Assembly (NCBI GenBank): GCA_964649195.1
Contig: CAZYPK010000209.1
Location: 1 to 7,362, forward strand
DNA length: 7,362 nucleotides
Direction of reading: 5' to 3'
Origin: JTS-RE9 sp964649195
Lineage (GTDB): Bacteria; Planctomycetota; Phycisphaerae; Phycisphaerales; Phycisphaeraceae
The notes under the pieces were generated by a model that saw only the letters and a list, made by a program, of their open reading frames with translations, did no database searches and was not told the DNA's origin. Shown one piece after another: positions 6,415 to 7,362 of the stretch (positions within the stretch are counted from its first letter, which is position 1; each line of letters starts with the position of its first letter). The position numbers and the translations under genes are program-made.

Positions 6415-6432
6415 CGTTCGCCTTGGCGAACG
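6415..6432. terminator. Perfect hairpin downstream of the LamG gene
   Basis: CGTTCGCC and GGCGAACG form a perfect inverted repeat around TT. It lies about 100 bp past the stop of the LamG gene, in the direction of its transcription. No T-run follows on either strand, so intrinsic termination is doubtful; it may be only a structural element. The rest of 6433-6533 shows nothing I can support. Confidence 0.3.
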
Positions 6433-6533
6433 AAGAAATGATGGCCGCGAAGAATCGCAAAAGGGACAAATGATCATTTCAATCCGGACCAGGTTCCGCA
6501 TTTCGCGGCAGTCATCCATCAGAGCAAGACCCT

Positions 6534-7362
6534 TCACTTGTACTGCCCGAAGTGGATGCCGGCCTTGCCGGCTTCGTAGATGGCGTTCACTTCCTTCTCG
6601 CTCAAGGCGCGAGTGAAGATCGCGAACTCATCGAGTAAGCCGCGAAAATACCGTCCTTCGCGGCCACCGGTCTTAGCCTGCCCCCCGATTCGCGGCGGCC
6701 CTTGCCCGGCGGTCCCTCCGCTCAATTGGATGCTCTTTCGGTTCAAGGTCAGGGCATTGGTCTCTTTCGTCGCCTGCGCCTTGCCGTCGACGTATAACGT
6801 CAACACTTGCCCATCCCATGTCACGGCGAGATGATGCCATTCATTATCCAGCCCTGCTGAAGCGGTGACGGTGTTGCGACACAAGAAGAATTCGATCCTG
6901 CTGCCCACATCTAATGATATTGATCCCGATGCGTAGTAACCGATGTCGAAAGCGAACTTCGCGCCCTTTCCGCCCTGTGCTTTGATCCATGTGACGAGGG
7001 TGAAAGCTTTGTTGTCGTTCGTCAATAGTCCGGCGAGGTCATCCACCAGGATCGAACTACTCTTGCCGTTGAAACTCATCGCGTCACCTGCTATCCCGGC
7101 TTCAGTCGTGACATCGATCAGTTTGCCGTGGCAATCTTTTCCACTCGTATCCTGAATCATCGCCGTACCACTGACCTCTCCGATCGTCGCCTTCTCAAAG
7201 GTGTAAACAAGGATCGCCCCTTTCAACAGCGACGAAGATGTACGCGCAGGTCTGGGAACGACGGACGTTGGCCTGGCGACCGCTGGCACCTTCGCGCCTT
7301 GTCTATTCACCTCCCCCTTCATCACCATCGCTTTGCTTCGCGCCAAATCCGTCGCTGTATGC
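6534..7362 (-). CDS. LamG / concanavalin A-like domain protein (5' partial)
   Basis: The frame is open from the right edge to a TGA at 6536-6534, so the gene probably begins outside the window. Possible internal starts are TTG at 7346 and ATG at 7328. Visible parts are a Pro/Ala/Val-rich linker (KVPAVARPTSVVPRPAR) followed by one LamG-like jelly-roll domain of about 220 residues. Family marks are GAILVYTFEK, DTSGKDCHGKL, AMSFNGKSS, EWHHLAVTWDGQ with TLYVDGK, and the closing GLLDEFAIFTRALSEKEVNAIYEAG. Such domains bind glycans or proteins at the cell surface. In Planctomycetota they often follow a FecR-like or other N-terminal domain across a linker like this one, but that part is not visible. 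No signal peptide or membrane segment lies in the visible part. Confidence 0.8.
   Translation of the reverse strand, partial: HTATDLARSKAMVMKGEVNRQGAKVPAVARPTSVVPRPARTSSSLLKGAILVYTFEKATIGEVSGTAMIQDTSGKDCHGKLIDVTTEAGIAGDAMSFNGKSSSILVDDLAGLLTNDNKAFTLVTWIKAQGGKGAKFAFDIGYYASGSISLDVGSRIEFFLCRNTVTASAGLDNEWHHLAVTWDGQVLTLYVDGKAQATKETNALTLNRKSIQLSGGTAGQGPPRIGGQAKTGGREGRYFRGLLDEFAIFTRALSEKEVNAIYEAGKAGIHFGQYK

Noticed and set aside
6205..6537. 110-codon minus-strand frame overlapping the LamG stop (GTGA)
   Set aside because: The overlap resembles coupling, but the product is low-complexity (Pro-Glu repeats from the 9-bp tract) and runs through the nuclease remnant in another frame. It has no domain I recognise.
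5849..6616. 255-codon plus-strand frame with a Gly-Ser-rich stretch
   Set aside because: It is antisense to the methyltransferase N-terminus and the LamG C-terminus. The Gly-Gly-Ser run is only the G-rich repeat tract read in frame.

Overview
The window looks like a piece of a GC-rich bacterial chromosome. A Planctomycetota origin (perhaps Phycisphaerae) is my best guess. It rests on the LamG-type wall or surface protein, weak or absent Shine-Dalgarno sites before most genes, and dispersed palindromic GC-rich repeats of a style I associate with that phylum. No rRNA or marker gene here settles it.

Layout. Positions 1-710 hold a head-to-tail array of 171-bp elements with hairpin ends, joined by 4-bp GGCG linkers; the array enters from the left edge. 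The replication-fork helicase gene recG (748-2916, +) starts just beyond it. A fifth element of exactly the same length (2925-3095) but mostly different interior fills the gap between recG and a convergent AlaC-type aminotransferase gene (3104-4306, -), leaving 8 bp on each side. The minus strand then carries a restriction-modification locus of the BsuBI/PstI type (4361-6135): a full-length adenine-N6 methyltransferase and, overlapping its stop codon, a 98-residue nuclease remnant that seems to have lost its whole middle and catalytic part by an in-frame deletion. Between the methyltransferase and the next gene (6136-6533) there is no intact large gene. That stretch holds a second, separate remnant of the same nuclease C-terminus, a G-rich 9-bp repeat tract, a small hairpin, and a short open frame whose end carries the methyltransferase ribosome-binding site. 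The right edge is a partial LamG (concanavalin-like) protein (6534 to the edge, -).

How it fits together. recG and the aminotransferase look like ordinary housekeeping genes. The methyltransferase appears to be an orphan: its partner nuclease is present only as two broken pieces, one on each side. The most novel-looking item is the constant-length 171-bp element, whose ends are inverted repeats and are themselves hairpins. Its interior can diverge greatly while length and a few paired blocks stay in register.
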